NCBI RefSeq assembly: GCF_030733205.1
Contig: NZ_JASHJL010000001.1
Location: forward strand, 124,001 to 188,000
From: Mameliella sp. MMSF_3455
GTDB taxonomy: Bacteria > Pseudomonadota > Alphaproteobacteria > Rhodobacterales > Rhodobacteraceae
Direction: 5' to 3'
DNA: 64,000 nt
Shown here one piece after another: positions 18,567-26,716 of this stretch. Numbering within the stretch: the first letter of the stretch is position 1; each line of letters opens with the position of its first letter. Position numbers and translations under genes: made by a program. The notes under the pieces were generated by a model, which made no database searches, was not told the origin of the DNA, and saw only the letters and a list, made by a program, of their open reading frames with translations.

Positions 18567-19046
18567 ATGACACCTGAAGACAGGCTCGCAGAGCTGGGAT
18601 TGTTTCTGCCTGCGCCGGTCAAACTGCCGGACGGGGTGCACCTGCCGTTCTCGCTGATCACGGTGCGCGGTGACAGGGTGCTTATCTCGGGGCATCCGGC
18701 GCAGGACAGGACGGGGCGGTTGATCGGTCCCTATGGTCAACTGGGCCGCGACCTGACCACCGAACAGGGATACGAGGCCGCCCGGGCGGTGGCACTGTCG
18801 GTCATGGCCAACCTGCGCGACAGGATCGGCCCGCTGGACCGGGTGGCCGGTTGGACGCGGGTTCTTGGCATGGTGAACTCTGTTCCGGGCTACACCGAAC
18901 AGCACCTTGTGATGAACGGGTTCAGCGACCTCGTGCTGGATGTCTTCGGCCCGGAGGTCGGACAGCATTCCCGCTCGGCGATGGGGGCGTCGGGCATGCC
19001 GATGAACTTTGCCATCGAGGTCGAAGCGGAGGTCCTGTTGCGATGA
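18567..19046 (+). CDS. RidA/YjgF-family protein inside the cox operon
   Basis: A 159-residue member of the RidA (YjgF/UK114) superfamily of the larger type close to the YjgF-like proteins of Agrobacterium. It shows LISGHPAQDRTGRLIGPYGQ, a central helix with MANLRDRIGPLDRVAGWTR and the terminal GMPMNFAIEVEAEVLL. RidA proteins hydrolyse reactive enamine or imine intermediates; many paralogues have unknown substrates. The exact start is uncertain (ATG at 18567, or GTG at 18552). Its stop overlaps the coxD ATG, so it is a genuine operon member between the coxL hairpin and the maturation genes. It is not among the classical cox genes, and its job here is unknown. Confidence 0.85.
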   Translation: MTPEDRLAELGLFLPAPVKLPDGVHLPFSLITVRGDRVLISGHPAQDRTGRLIGPYGQLGRDLTTEQGYEAARAVALSVMANLRDRIGPLDRVAGWTRVLGMVNSVPGYTEQHLVMNGFSDLVLDVFGPEVGQHSRSAMGASGMPMNFAIEVEAEVLLR

Positions 19047-19903
19047 GAACACCGCAGGACAAGCTGCGCGCAGATCTGGCCGCGACCGGCTATGTCGCGG
19101 ACGACACGTTGGTCATGGCGCTGCACCTTGCGCAGACGCTGGGCCGGCCGCTGTTGCTGGAGGGCCCGGCCGGCGTCGGCAAGACCGAGATCGCAAGGGC
19201 GCTTTCCGAGGTTCTGACTACCCGCCTGATCCGGCTGCAATGCTACGAGGGGCTGGACGCGGGCCATGCCATCTACGAATGGAACTACCAGCGGCAATTG
19301 CTTGCGATCCGGGCCGAGGGCACGGGCGACGAGGCGTTGTTCTCCGAGAAATACCTGCTGCAACGGCCCTTGCTGGAGGCGATCCGCCAGGAGGTGCCGC
19401 CTGTCCTGCTGATCGACGAGATCGACCGCGCGGACGAGGAGTTCGAGGCCTACCTGCTGGAAATCCTGTCGGAATTTCAAATCACGATCCCCGAGTTGGG
19501 TACGATCTCTGCCCGGTCGCGGCCGTTTGTCATCCTGACCGCCAACGGCACGCGCGACCTGTCGGACGCGCTGCGGCGGCGCTGCCTTTATGCCTATGTC
19601 GACTATCCCGACCGGGACACGGAACTGGCGATCCTGTCGCGCCGGGCACCGGAGATCGAGGCCCGACTGGCGCGGCAGGTCATCGCCGCCGTGCAGGCCC
19701 TGCGCCAAGAAGACCTGGAAAAGAAACCGGGCATCGCCGAGATGCTGGACTGGGCCGCGGCATTGTCCGGCCTGGGGATCAACGACCTCGCCGCCGATCC
19801 GGCGCAGGTGCAGGCGACGCTGGTCTGCCTGCTCAAGACCGCCGCCGACCGTGATGCGCTACCGCCCGAGGCGCTGGCGCGCCTGTTGGGCAAGGTCGCA
19901 TGA
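19043..19903 (+). CDS. coxD: CoxD, MoxR-type AAA+ ATPase for CO dehydrogenase maturation
   Basis: A 286-residue AAA+ ATPase of the MoxR branch. Walker A is GPAGVGKT at residues 41-48, Walker B is PVLLIDEIDRAD near residue 128, and sensor regions are at FVILTANGTRDLSDALRRRC. In O. carboxidovorans CoxD is needed to put sulfur and copper into the apo Mo centre of CoxL, and it works with the von Willebrand factor A protein CoxE. It overlaps the ridA-like gene by ATGA at its 5' end and coxE by four bases at its 3' end. The start was set at 19043 because the longer frame upstream only covers the ridA-like gene in another phase. Confidence 0.93.
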   Translation: MRTPQDKLRADLAATGYVADDTLVMALHLAQTLGRPLLLEGPAGVGKTEIARALSEVLTTRLIRLQCYEGLDAGHAIYEWNYQRQLLAIRAEGTGDEALFSEKYLLQRPLLEAIRQEVPPVLLIDEIDRADEEFEAYLLEILSEFQITIPELGTISARSRPFVILTANGTRDLSDALRRRCLYAYVDYPDRDTELAILSRRAPEIEARLARQVIAAVQALRQEDLEKKPGIAEMLDWAAALSGLGINDLAADPAQVQATLVCLLKTAADRDALPPEALARLLGKVA

Positions 19904-21087
19904 GCGGGGTCACGCGCTTTCCCGCCCGCGCCGAGGGGCTGGCCGACCGCATGGCCGGGTTTATCGCGCATCTGCGCATGAACGGGCTGGCTCTGGGGCC
20001 GGCAGAGACGGCGGCGGCGCTGGCAGCACTGGCGCAGGTGCGGGCCACCGACACGGCAGAGGCCCGGCGCGCGCTCAAGGTCGTTCTGGTTCCGGATGCC
20101 GACGGCTGGCGGCGCTTCGACGATCTGTTCGACGGCTATTGGTTCAACACCGGGCGTACGACGCGGCACGACACCCCGGCCCACGTCCGGGTGCAAAGCG
20201 CGAAACCCGCGTTGTGGCTGGCTCATCTGGGCGAAGACGGACCAGAGGGCGGACAAGGCGGCGACAGCGGGCCCGACGATGACGGCACCGAAGAGGCCGA
20301 GGGTACCGAAGGGCGGCTGATCGCAACCCGGACAGAGGCGCTGAGCCGACGCGACCTGCGCGAACTGATGGATGAGGACAGCCTGCGCGCCGCCGAGCGT
20401 GTGGCGCGCGACCTGGCCCGGGCGATCCGCGATCGCCGCTCACGTCGTCGCAAACGGGCGCTTCGGGGGCAGGAACCTGACATGCGGCGACTGATGCGCG
20501 CCAGCCTTGCGCGCGGGGGCGAACCGCTGGACCTGCCGCGGCGGGCCCGTCCGGACCGGCCTGTGCGGATCGTGGCGCTGTGCGATGTCAGCGGGTCGAT
20601 GACGGTGGTGTCCCGAGTGTTCCTCGCCTTTCTCAAGGGTCTGATCAGCGCGGATCTGCAAGCGGATGCCTACCTGTTCCACACCCGCCTGATGCGGATC
20701 ACCGATGCGCTGCGCGACCGGGACACGCTGCGCGCGGCCGGGCGGCTCAGCCTCATGGCCGAGGGCTTTGGCGGCGGCACCGACATCGGCGGCGCGCTGC
20801 GCGCCTTCAATCGGGGATACGGGGCGCGGGCGCTGAACGGACGGACGGTCGTGCTGATCCTCAGCGACGGCTATTGCACCGGCCCACCCGAAGCGGTGGC
20901 CGAAGGGCTGGTACGATTGCGGCGGCGGGCGCGGCGGATCGTCTGGCTGACGCCGCTGCCGGGATGGCGCGATCACGCGCACGTGGCCCGTGCGATGGCG
21001 GCGGCGCGCCCGCACCTCGATGCGTTGCTGCCCGCAAATACCATCGCGGCGCTGGCGGCGCTTGAACAGGACCTTGCAAGACTTTGA
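19900..21087 (+). CDS. coxE: CoxE, VWA-domain maturation protein
   Basis: A 395-residue protein with a C-terminal von Willebrand factor A domain. The MIDAS motif DVSGSM starts at Asp229, with later metal-site elements GFGGGTDIG and LILSDGYCTG. The N-terminal 200 residues are helical and highly charged, with an acidic, Gly-rich stretch (about residues 110-135) followed by an Arg-rich block (RDRRSRRRKRALRG). It pairs with the AAA+ CoxD, as VWA proteins do with MoxR ATPases, to build the [CuSMoO2] site in CoxL. Overlapping starts and stops with coxD point to one message. Confidence 0.93.
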   Translation: MSGVTRFPARAEGLADRMAGFIAHLRMNGLALGPAETAAALAALAQVRATDTAEARRALKVVLVPDADGWRRFDDLFDGYWFNTGRTTRHDTPAHVRVQSAKPALWLAHLGEDGPEGGQGGDSGPDDDGTEEAEGTEGRLIATRTEALSRRDLRELMDEDSLRAAERVARDLARAIRDRRSRRRKRALRGQEPDMRRLMRASLARGGEPLDLPRRARPDRPVRIVALCDVSGSMTVVSRVFLAFLKGLISADLQADAYLFHTRLMRITDALRDRDTLRAAGRLSLMAEGFGGGTDIGGALRAFNRGYGARALNGRTVVLILSDGYCTGPPEAVAEGLVRLRRRARRIVWLTPLPGWRDHAHVARAMAAARPHLDALLPANTIAALAALEQDLARL

Positions 21088-21098
21088 GGGAGCAGGAG

Positions 21099-21908
21099 AT
21101 GGACGGTTTCGACATTTTCGACAGGATTGCGGACCTGCGGGCCACGGGCCGTCCCTTCTGTGTGGCGACGGTCGTGCGGACGGCAGAGGTGACCTCGGCC
21201 CGGCCCGGCGGTAAGGCCGCGGTGACCGAGGCGGGCGAGGTGATCGGCCACCTGGGCGGCGCCTGCGTGACGCGGGCGGTGCAAAAGGCCGCGCGCGAGG
21301 CTCTGGCCCAAGGCAGTCCCAAGGTGATCCGGGTCAAGCCAAAGGACAAGGTCGTGGCGCTGCGCGACGCGGACGGCACGCAGGTCTACAAGAGCGGGTG
21401 CCCCTCGGGCGGGACCGTGGAACTGTTGATCGAACCCTATTCCCAGGCGCCGATGCTCTGCATCCTTGGCGATACGCCCATCGCGCAGGCCGTGGCAGCG
21501 CATGGGGCGCTGGCGGGCTACCGGATCGCCCTGCGGGACGGGGTGCCGTTCGACGGCAACTGCCTTCGGTTCGAGGGGACCAAACTGGAGGCCCTGGACC
21601 TGGCAGAGCGGGACGTGATCGTGGTGGCCACACAGGGGCAGGGCGATCATGCCTGCCTCAAGGCGGCCTTGCAGAGCGGCGTGGGCAACGTGACGATGGT
21701 GGCCTCGCGTCGCAAGGCGGCGGTGCTTTGCAAACGCCTGCTGGAAGACGGCATGTCGGGCGAACGGGCGGGGCGGCTCAAGGCTCCGGCGGGGCTGGAC
21801 ATCGGCGCGGTGGAACCCGGCGAGATCGCGCTTTCGATCCTGGCCGAGATCGTCATGTGGCGAAACCGTCACCGCCTGACGGGGGCCGCTCGAACTGGAC
21901 AGGCCTGA
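21099..21908 (+). CDS. coxF: CoxF, XdhC/CoxI-family accessory protein
   Basis: A 269-residue XdhC/CoxF-family protein. The N-terminal domain has SARPGGKAAVTEAGEVIGHL and the KSGCPSGGTVELLIEPY motif. The C-terminal part is a Rossmann-like domain (MLCILGDTPIAQAVAAHGAL). XdhC-type proteins bind molybdenum cofactor and insert its sulfurated form into xanthine-oxidase-family enzymes, so this one likely serves CoxL. I prefer the ATG at 21099 because GAGGGAG sits seven bases before it; an alternative TTG at 21084 overlaps coxE. Its last 40 bases overlap the convergent metallophosphoesterase gene. Confidence 0.9.
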   Translation: MDGFDIFDRIADLRATGRPFCVATVVRTAEVTSARPGGKAAVTEAGEVIGHLGGACVTRAVQKAAREALAQGSPKVIRVKPKDKVVALRDADGTQVYKSGCPSGGTVELLIEPYSQAPMLCILGDTPIAQAVAAHGALAGYRIALRDGVPFDGNCLRFEGTKLEALDLAERDVIVVATQGQGDHACLKAALQSGVGNVTMVASRRKAAVLCKRLLEDGMSGERAGRLKAPAGLDIGAVEPGEIALSILAEIVMWRNRHRLTGAARTGQA

Positions 21909-22717
21909 CCTCGGCCGGAAAAGCGGTGCGGGCCGGACCAGTCGCCCAGCGGCAAGAGATGACTTCGAATGCCCGCCGCTCCGGCCTCGTGGATCAGCAC
22001 GCCGCCCGGTTCCATGTCGAAGGTTGCCGACCGTGCGGCGCGCAGATCCAGCGTGACGGCGTGCGAGGTGCCGGGGCCGGTGACCACCGGGACCGTCCCA
22101 AGGCTGCCCATGACCAGCCGATGCACATGGCCCGCGATGATTCGAACGGGACCGGGGTGCCGTTCCAGGACTGCCTGCAAGGCCTCGGGCGCCTCGAGGC
22201 CCTGCCGATCCATCTGCACGATGCCGGTGGGGATTGGCGGGTGGTGCATGGCGACGATCAGAGGCACGGGGCCCGTCTGCGCCATTTCGTCGGCCAGCCA
22301 ATCCAGCGTCTCGGACCGCAGAGCACCATGCGGCGCACCCGGCACCAGCGTGTCCAACCCGATCACGCAGGTGCCGTCGAGATCCTGCCGCCAACGGATA
22401 GCGCCGGTCCGTGGCAGCCAGCCGGTGCCGGCGAAGGCCTCTCGCATCGGTTCCCGCGCGTCGTGATTGCCGGGCACGGCGCAAAGCGGCAGGCTAAGCG
22501 GGGTCATGATCTCGATGAAACGGGCGTATTCCTCGGCCGTCCCGTGGTCCACCAGGTCGCCGGTGACGACGACAAGGTCGATGGGGCCGATGCGGGGCAG
22601 GGCGGAGCGGATGCCCGCCACCGTGCGTTCCAGCGCCGCGCCCGTGTCGACGACACCATAGGCCAGTGATCCGGCGGCAAGGACATGGGGATCGGTGATC
22701 TGAAGGATGCGAGGCAT
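21869..22717 (-). CDS. Metallophosphoesterase (Icc/CpdA-like)
   Basis: A 282-residue calcineurin-like phosphoesterase. The dinuclear metal motifs are in order: ITDPHV (residues 6-11), VVTGDLVDHG (about 50-59), AVPGNHDARE (about 79-88), VAMHHPP (about 156-162) and AGHVHR (about 195-200). The spacing fits class III cyclic nucleotide phosphodiesterases such as CpdA/Icc, but the family is broad and cAMP activity is not certain. It is on the opposite strand to the cox genes, overlapping the coxF end by 40 bases, and is divergent from the MFS gene 126 bases away. It has no evident link to CO oxidation. Confidence 0.88.
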   Translation of the reverse strand: MPRILQITDPHVLAAGSLAYGVVDTGAALERTVAGIRSALPRIGPIDLVVVTGDLVDHGTAEEYARFIEIMTPLSLPLCAVPGNHDAREPMREAFAGTGWLPRTGAIRWRQDLDGTCVIGLDTLVPGAPHGALRSETLDWLADEMAQTGPVPLIVAMHHPPIPTGIVQMDRQGLEAPEALQAVLERHPGPVRIIAGHVHRLVMGSLGTVPVVTGPGTSHAVTLDLRAARSATFDMEPGGVLIHEAGAAGIRSHLLPLGDWSGPHRFSGRGQACPVRAAPVRR

Positions 22718-22843
22718 GAGGCTTTCCTGTTGCTCCGGTCAGTCTTTCTGCCGGGCGCGACCGTCGCAAGGGGCTGCGGCCCTCTCTTGCAAGGGCGCGG
22801 TGCGACGCGCTAGCCATTTGGGCAGAAGCGCGGAGCAGACCCT

Positions 22844-24163
22844 ATGCTGGACATCCTCACGGACCGAACCTACCGGCACCTTTTCCTGGCGCAGGTCGTC
22901 GCGCTGCTGGGGACGGGGCTGGCGACCGTGGCGCTGGGACTGTTGGCCTTTGATTTGGCGGGCGACAGTGCGGGCATGGTGCTGGGCACGATCTTTACCA
23001 TCAAGATGGTGGCCTATGTCGGGATCGCGCCGGTTGCCGGGGCCTTTGCCGACCGGGTGAACCGGCGGGCGCTACTGGTCGGACTGGACGTGGTACGCGC
23101 GGCTGTGGCGCTGTGCCTGCCATTCGTGACCGAGACCTGGCAGGTCTATGCGCTGGTCTTTGTCCTGCAATCGGCCTCGGCGGGTTTTACCCCGACCTTC
23201 CAGGCGACGATCCCGGACGTCTTGCCTGACGAGGCGCGCTATACCCGTGCGCTATCCCTTTCGCGGCTGGCCTACGACCTGGAAAACATCGTTTCTCCCA
23301 CGCTGGCGGCGCTGTTGCTGGCGGTCATGAGCTACAACCTGCTGTTCCTTGGCACGGTCGCGGGCTTTGCCGCCTCGGCGTTGTTGGTGGTCTCGGTCCT
23401 GTTGCCCAGTCCGTCGGCGGGGGCGCGGCGCGGGATCTACGACCGGACGACACGGGGCATCCGGATCTACCTTGCCACGCCGCGCCTGCGCGGTCTGCTG
23501 GCCCTTAACCTCGCGGCCTCCTCGGCAGGAGCGATGGTGCTGGTGAACACGGTTGTGCTTGTACGCGGGCAACTGGGGCTGAATGAAAGCGCGCTGGCCT
23601 GGACCATGTTCGCCTTTGGCGCGGGCTCCATGCTGGCGGCCCTGTCGCTGCCACGGGTTCTGGACCGGTGCGCGGACCGTCCGGTGATGCTGGCCGGGGC
23701 CGGGCTGATGATCGGAGCACTGGTGGCGCTGGCCTTCGCGATCAGGCTGGCAGGGCTCAACTGGCAGCTGCTGGCGGCGGTCTGGCTGGGCGTCGGGCTG
23801 GGCTATTCGGCGGTGCTGACACCTTCGGGCCGGCTGTTGAAACGCTCCGCCCATCCCGAGGATCGACCGGCGGTCTTTGCCGCGCAATTCGCGCTCAGCC
23901 ACGCCTGTTGGCTGCTGACCTATCCGCTGTCGGGGTGGCTGATGACCGCGCTTGGGACGGTGCCCTCGCTGCTTGGACTTGCGGCGCTGGGGGCGGTCGG
24001 ACTGGTGCTGGCGCTGCGGCTCTGGCCCGGCGGCGACCCGGCTGAGGTGCCGCACCGGCACGACAACCTGCCGCTGGATCATCCGCATCTCCAGGGCCAC
24101 CGGGAACATTCCCACCCGCTTGTGATCGACGATCAGCACCCGCGCTGGGGCGCCAAGTTTTGA
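22844..24163 (+). CDS. MFS exporter with a histidine-rich cytoplasmic tail
   Basis: A 439-residue major facilitator superfamily protein with about 12 membrane helices, of the EntS-like (enterobactin exporter) branch. The loop 2-3 motif appears as GAFADRVNRRALLVGLD. The last 40 residues are soluble and very rich in histidine (PHRHDNLPLDHPHLQGHREH, then SHPLVIDDQHP), eight or more His in about 30 residues, which suggests metal binding or sensing. Substrate is unknown. It is a single gene between the divergent metallophosphoesterase and the galB cluster, 116 bases downstream. Confidence 0.88.
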   Translation: MLDILTDRTYRHLFLAQVVALLGTGLATVALGLLAFDLAGDSAGMVLGTIFTIKMVAYVGIAPVAGAFADRVNRRALLVGLDVVRAAVALCLPFVTETWQVYALVFVLQSASAGFTPTFQATIPDVLPDEARYTRALSLSRLAYDLENIVSPTLAALLLAVMSYNLLFLGTVAGFAASALLVVSVLLPSPSAGARRGIYDRTTRGIRIYLATPRLRGLLALNLAASSAGAMVLVNTVVLVRGQLGLNESALAWTMFAFGAGSMLAALSLPRVLDRCADRPVMLAGAGLMIGALVALAFAIRLAGLNWQLLAAVWLGVGLGYSAVLTPSGRLLKRSAHPEDRPAVFAAQFALSHACWLLTYPLSGWLMTALGTVPSLLGLAALGAVGLVLALRLWPGGDPAEVPHRHDNLPLDHPHLQGHREHSHPLVIDDQHPRWGAKF

Positions 24164-24279
24164 TCCGCGAACATCTGGTGCGATATAGCAAGAATTCATG
24201 ACTTCCGCGCCTTTCGAATTGGCCGTTTCCCGTCATCGGGGGCAGACTGTCGGTCACAAGCGGAGGAGGAACAGGCGGC

Positions 24280-25011
24280 ATGAGCGGGAGCAAGACTGCG
24301 CTGGTGATTTCGGCCCATGCGGCGGATTTCGTCTGGCGTTGCGGCGGCGCAATCGCCCTGCATGCAGAGATGGGTTACGAGGTGACTGTGGCCTGCCTGT
24401 CCTTCGGCGAAAGGGGCGAAAGCGCGCGTCTCTGGAAGGAAGGCAAGAGCCTGCAGGAGGTCAAGGACATCCGCCGGGGCGAGGCCGAGGCGGCGGCCGA
24501 GGCGCTGGGAGCGCATGACCTGGTCTGCTACGATCTGGGCGACTACCCCCTGCATCTGGAGCGGGAGGACAAGTTCGCGCTGGTGGACCTGATCCGCGAG
24601 GTTCAGCCGAACTTCATGATGAGCCATAGCAAGTACGACCCCTACAACACCGACCATATGTACATGACCCAGATCGCGCTTGAGGCGCGTATGGTCGCGC
24701 AGGCCTGGGGGCATAATCCGGGCGAAAAGGTGCTGGGGGCGCCGCAGCTATACCTGTTCGAGCCGCACCAGACAGAGCAGATGGGATGGAAACCGGATGT
24801 CTTCCTCGACATCACGCCGGTCTGGCAAAAGAAGCGCGCGGCGATGGAATGCATGCAGGGGCAGGTCCACCTGTGGGACTATTACACCCGCGTCGCACAG
24901 CAGCGCGCCAACCATTTCAAGCGCAACTCGGGCGGCCAGTCCGGCGGGCGAGATTGCCAGTACGCGGAAGGCTATCAGTCGATCTTTCCGCGTACCGTTG
25001 ATGAATTATGA
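24280..25011 (+). CDS. galB: GalB-like 4-oxalomesaconate hydratase (PIG-L family)
   Basis: A 243-residue PIG-L/LmbE-fold protein. The usual zinc site is recognisable (SAHAADFVWRCGG near residue 11, and SHSKYDPYNTDHMYMTQIAL near 113). GalB of Pseudomonas putida, a PIG-L homologue, hydrates 4-oxalomesaconate to 4-carboxy-4-hydroxy-2-oxoadipate. The neighbouring galC and galD support that function here over a deacetylase. A GGAGGAGGA lies about 10 bases before the ATG. It is the first gene of the cluster; its stop overlaps an ATG of the dioxygenase reading frame. Confidence 0.85.
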   Translation: MSGSKTALVISAHAADFVWRCGGAIALHAEMGYEVTVACLSFGERGESARLWKEGKSLQEVKDIRRGEAEAAAEALGAHDLVCYDLGDYPLHLEREDKFALVDLIREVQPNFMMSHSKYDPYNTDHMYMTQIALEARMVAQAWGHNPGEKVLGAPQLYLFEPHQTEQMGWKPDVFLDITPVWQKKRAAMECMQGQVHLWDYYTRVAQQRANHFKRNSGGQSGGRDCQYAEGYQSIFPRTVDEL

Positions 25012-25019
25012 GGCCCGCA

Positions 25020-25985
25020 ATGACCCAACCGACAAATCCGAATTTCGACATCGCGCACCTGGGCCATGTCGAGATCTACACCGACAAGTTCGAAGAGAGC
25101 CTGGATTTCTTCACGCGGGTCTTCGGGCTGAAACTCTCTGGGCGCGAAGGGAACAGCGTCTACCTGCGCGCCTGGGACGACTACGAGTTTCACTCGATGA
25201 AACTCACCGCGCACCAGACGACGGGCGTCGGCCACGTCGCCTATCGCTGCTCCTCGCCCGAGGCGCTAAAGCGCCGCGTCGCGGCCATCGAGGCCTCTGA
25301 CTACAAGGTGTTGGGCTGGACCGGGGGTGACATGGGTCACGGACCCGCCTTCCGGTTCGAGGATCCCTTTGGCCATGTCTTCGAGCTCTACTGGGAGACG
25401 GTGAAGTACCAGGCCCCGCCCGAGGATGCTTCGGCGCTCAAGAACCTGTCCAGCCGGTTTCACGCGCAAGGGATCTCGCCCCGGCGGATCGACCATGTGA
25501 ACCTCCTCGGCGAAGACGTGTCCGAGTTCCGCCGTTTCGTGGACACCTGCCTGGGGCACCGGGTGACCGAACTGATCCAGCTGGACAACGGGCGCCTGGG
25601 CGGGTGCTGGTTCACCTGCAACAACAAGACCTACGATCTTGTCTGTTCCGAGGAGCGCGGTGGCGGGCAGAAGCGCCTGCACCATGTCACCTATGCCACC
25701 GACCAGCGCGAGGACATCCTGCGCGCCGCTGACATCTACCTTGAAAACGGCGTCCACATCGAGACCGGCCCGCACAAACATGCGATCCAGGGATCCTTTT
25801 TCCTCTATGCCTGGGAGCCTGCGGGCAACCGGATTGAATTGGCGAACGCCGGCGCCCGACTGATGCTGGCGCCCGACTGGGAACCGGTGGTCTGGACCGA
25901 GGCCGACCGCAAGAAAGGCCAGGCCTGGGGATTGAAGACCATCGAGAGCTTCCACACGCATGGCACGCCGCCTGTCGGACGCTGA
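25020..25985 (+). CDS. Type I (VOC-fold) extradiol ring-cleavage dioxygenase
   Basis: A 321-residue protein (323-325 if an ATG at 25008 is used) of two vicinal-oxygen-chelate modules, as in catechol 2,3-dioxygenases. The C-terminal module has the iron ligands His (RIDHVNLLGEDV), His (KRLHHVTYATD) and Glu (NRIELANAG). The N-terminal module also shows HLGHVEIYT, GVGHVAYRC and HVFELYWE, so both halves may retain a His-His-Glu set. Its place between galB and galC suggests it makes the ring-opened acid used by these enzymes. Known gallate dioxygenases (GalA, DesB) are of the unrelated LigB type, so the substrate is uncertain. Confidence 0.85.
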   Translation: MTQPTNPNFDIAHLGHVEIYTDKFEESLDFFTRVFGLKLSGREGNSVYLRAWDDYEFHSMKLTAHQTTGVGHVAYRCSSPEALKRRVAAIEASDYKVLGWTGGDMGHGPAFRFEDPFGHVFELYWETVKYQAPPEDASALKNLSSRFHAQGISPRRIDHVNLLGEDVSEFRRFVDTCLGHRVTELIQLDNGRLGGCWFTCNNKTYDLVCSEERGGGQKRLHHVTYATDQREDILRAADIYLENGVHIETGPHKHAIQGSFFLYAWEPAGNRIELANAGARLMLAPDWEPVVWTEADRKKGQAWGLKTIESFHTHGTPPVGR

Positions 25986-25987
25986 GC

Positions 25988-26006
25988 CGGGGCTGCGCCC
26001 CGTTTT
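25988..26006 (+). terminator. GC hairpin with T-run between dioxygenase and galC
   Basis: CGGGGC and GCCCCG form a six-base stem with a TGC loop, followed by TTTT and a second run ATTTTTA at 26011. The shape is that of an intrinsic terminator or attenuator within the cluster. From memory, the string GCGCCCCGTTTTGAGTATTTTT is common between genes in roseobacters. Confidence 0.6.
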
Positions 26007-26044
26007 GAGTATTTTTAGAGAGAAGAAACAGGGAGGCGCGCGTC

Positions 26045-26716
26045 ATGGGTGTCGTTGTGCAGAACGTGGTCCGGGCAGAGGCGGCGCTGACCGCGAAGCT
26101 GGGGGCCGCTGGTGTCGCCACGGTGCACGAGGCGATGGGGCGGCGTGGGCTGATGTCCTCGGCCATGCGGCCTATCCAGCAGGACGTGGGGATCGCCGGG
26201 TCGGCGGTGACGATCAGCGCGCCGCCGGGAGACAACTGGATGGTGCATGTGGCGATCGAGCAGTTGCGGGAGGGCGACGTTCTGGTGCTGGCGCCCACGG
26301 CCCCCTGCGACATGGGGTATTTCGGCGACCTCCTGGCGACAAGCGCGATGGCGCGGGGCTGCCGGGCGCTGGTGATCGATGCCGGCGTTCGGGACACGCG
26401 CGACCTGCGGGCGATGGGATTTCACGTCTGGTCCACGGCGGTCTCTGCGCAGGGCACGGTGAAGGAGACCCCGGGCAGCGTGAACGTGCCGGTGGTCTGT
26501 GCCGGTGCGTTGGTCAATCCCGGCGACGTCGTGGTGGCCGATGACGATGGGGTCTGCGTGGTGCCGCGCGTGGAGGCGTCGGCGGTCACGGAAAAGGCGC
26601 AGGCGCGGTTGGATGCCGAAGAAGCCAAGCGGCAGCGGTTGGCCTCGGGCGAGCTGGGGCTGGATATCTACGACATGCGTGGGCGGCTGGCCGAAAAGGG
26701 GCTGAAATATGTCTGA
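26045..26716 (+). CDS. galC: 4-carboxy-4-hydroxy-2-oxoadipate aldolase / oxaloacetate decarboxylase
   Basis: A 223-residue RraA-fold class II aldolase (GalC/LigK/ProA type). It cleaves 4-carboxy-4-hydroxy-2-oxoadipate to pyruvate and oxaloacetate and can decarboxylate oxaloacetate. The active-site segment [12 protein letters not shown] (near residue 111) carries the conserved Arg and metal-binding Asp, and [20 protein letters not shown] and [18 protein letters not shown] are typical. It overlaps galD by eight bases and follows the hairpin after the dioxygenase. Length matches the family (about 225). Confidence 0.93.
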   Translation: MGVVVQNVVRAEAALTAKLGAAGVATVHEAMGRRGLMSSAMRPIQQDVGIAGSAVTISAPPGDNWMVHVAIEQLREGDVLVLAPTAPCDMGYFGDLLATSAMARGCRALVIDAGVRDTRDLRAMGFHVWSTAVSAQGTVKETPGSVNVPVVCAGALVNPGDVVVADDDGVCVVPRVEASAVTEKAQARLDAEEAKRQRLASGELGLDIYDMRGRLAEKGLKYV

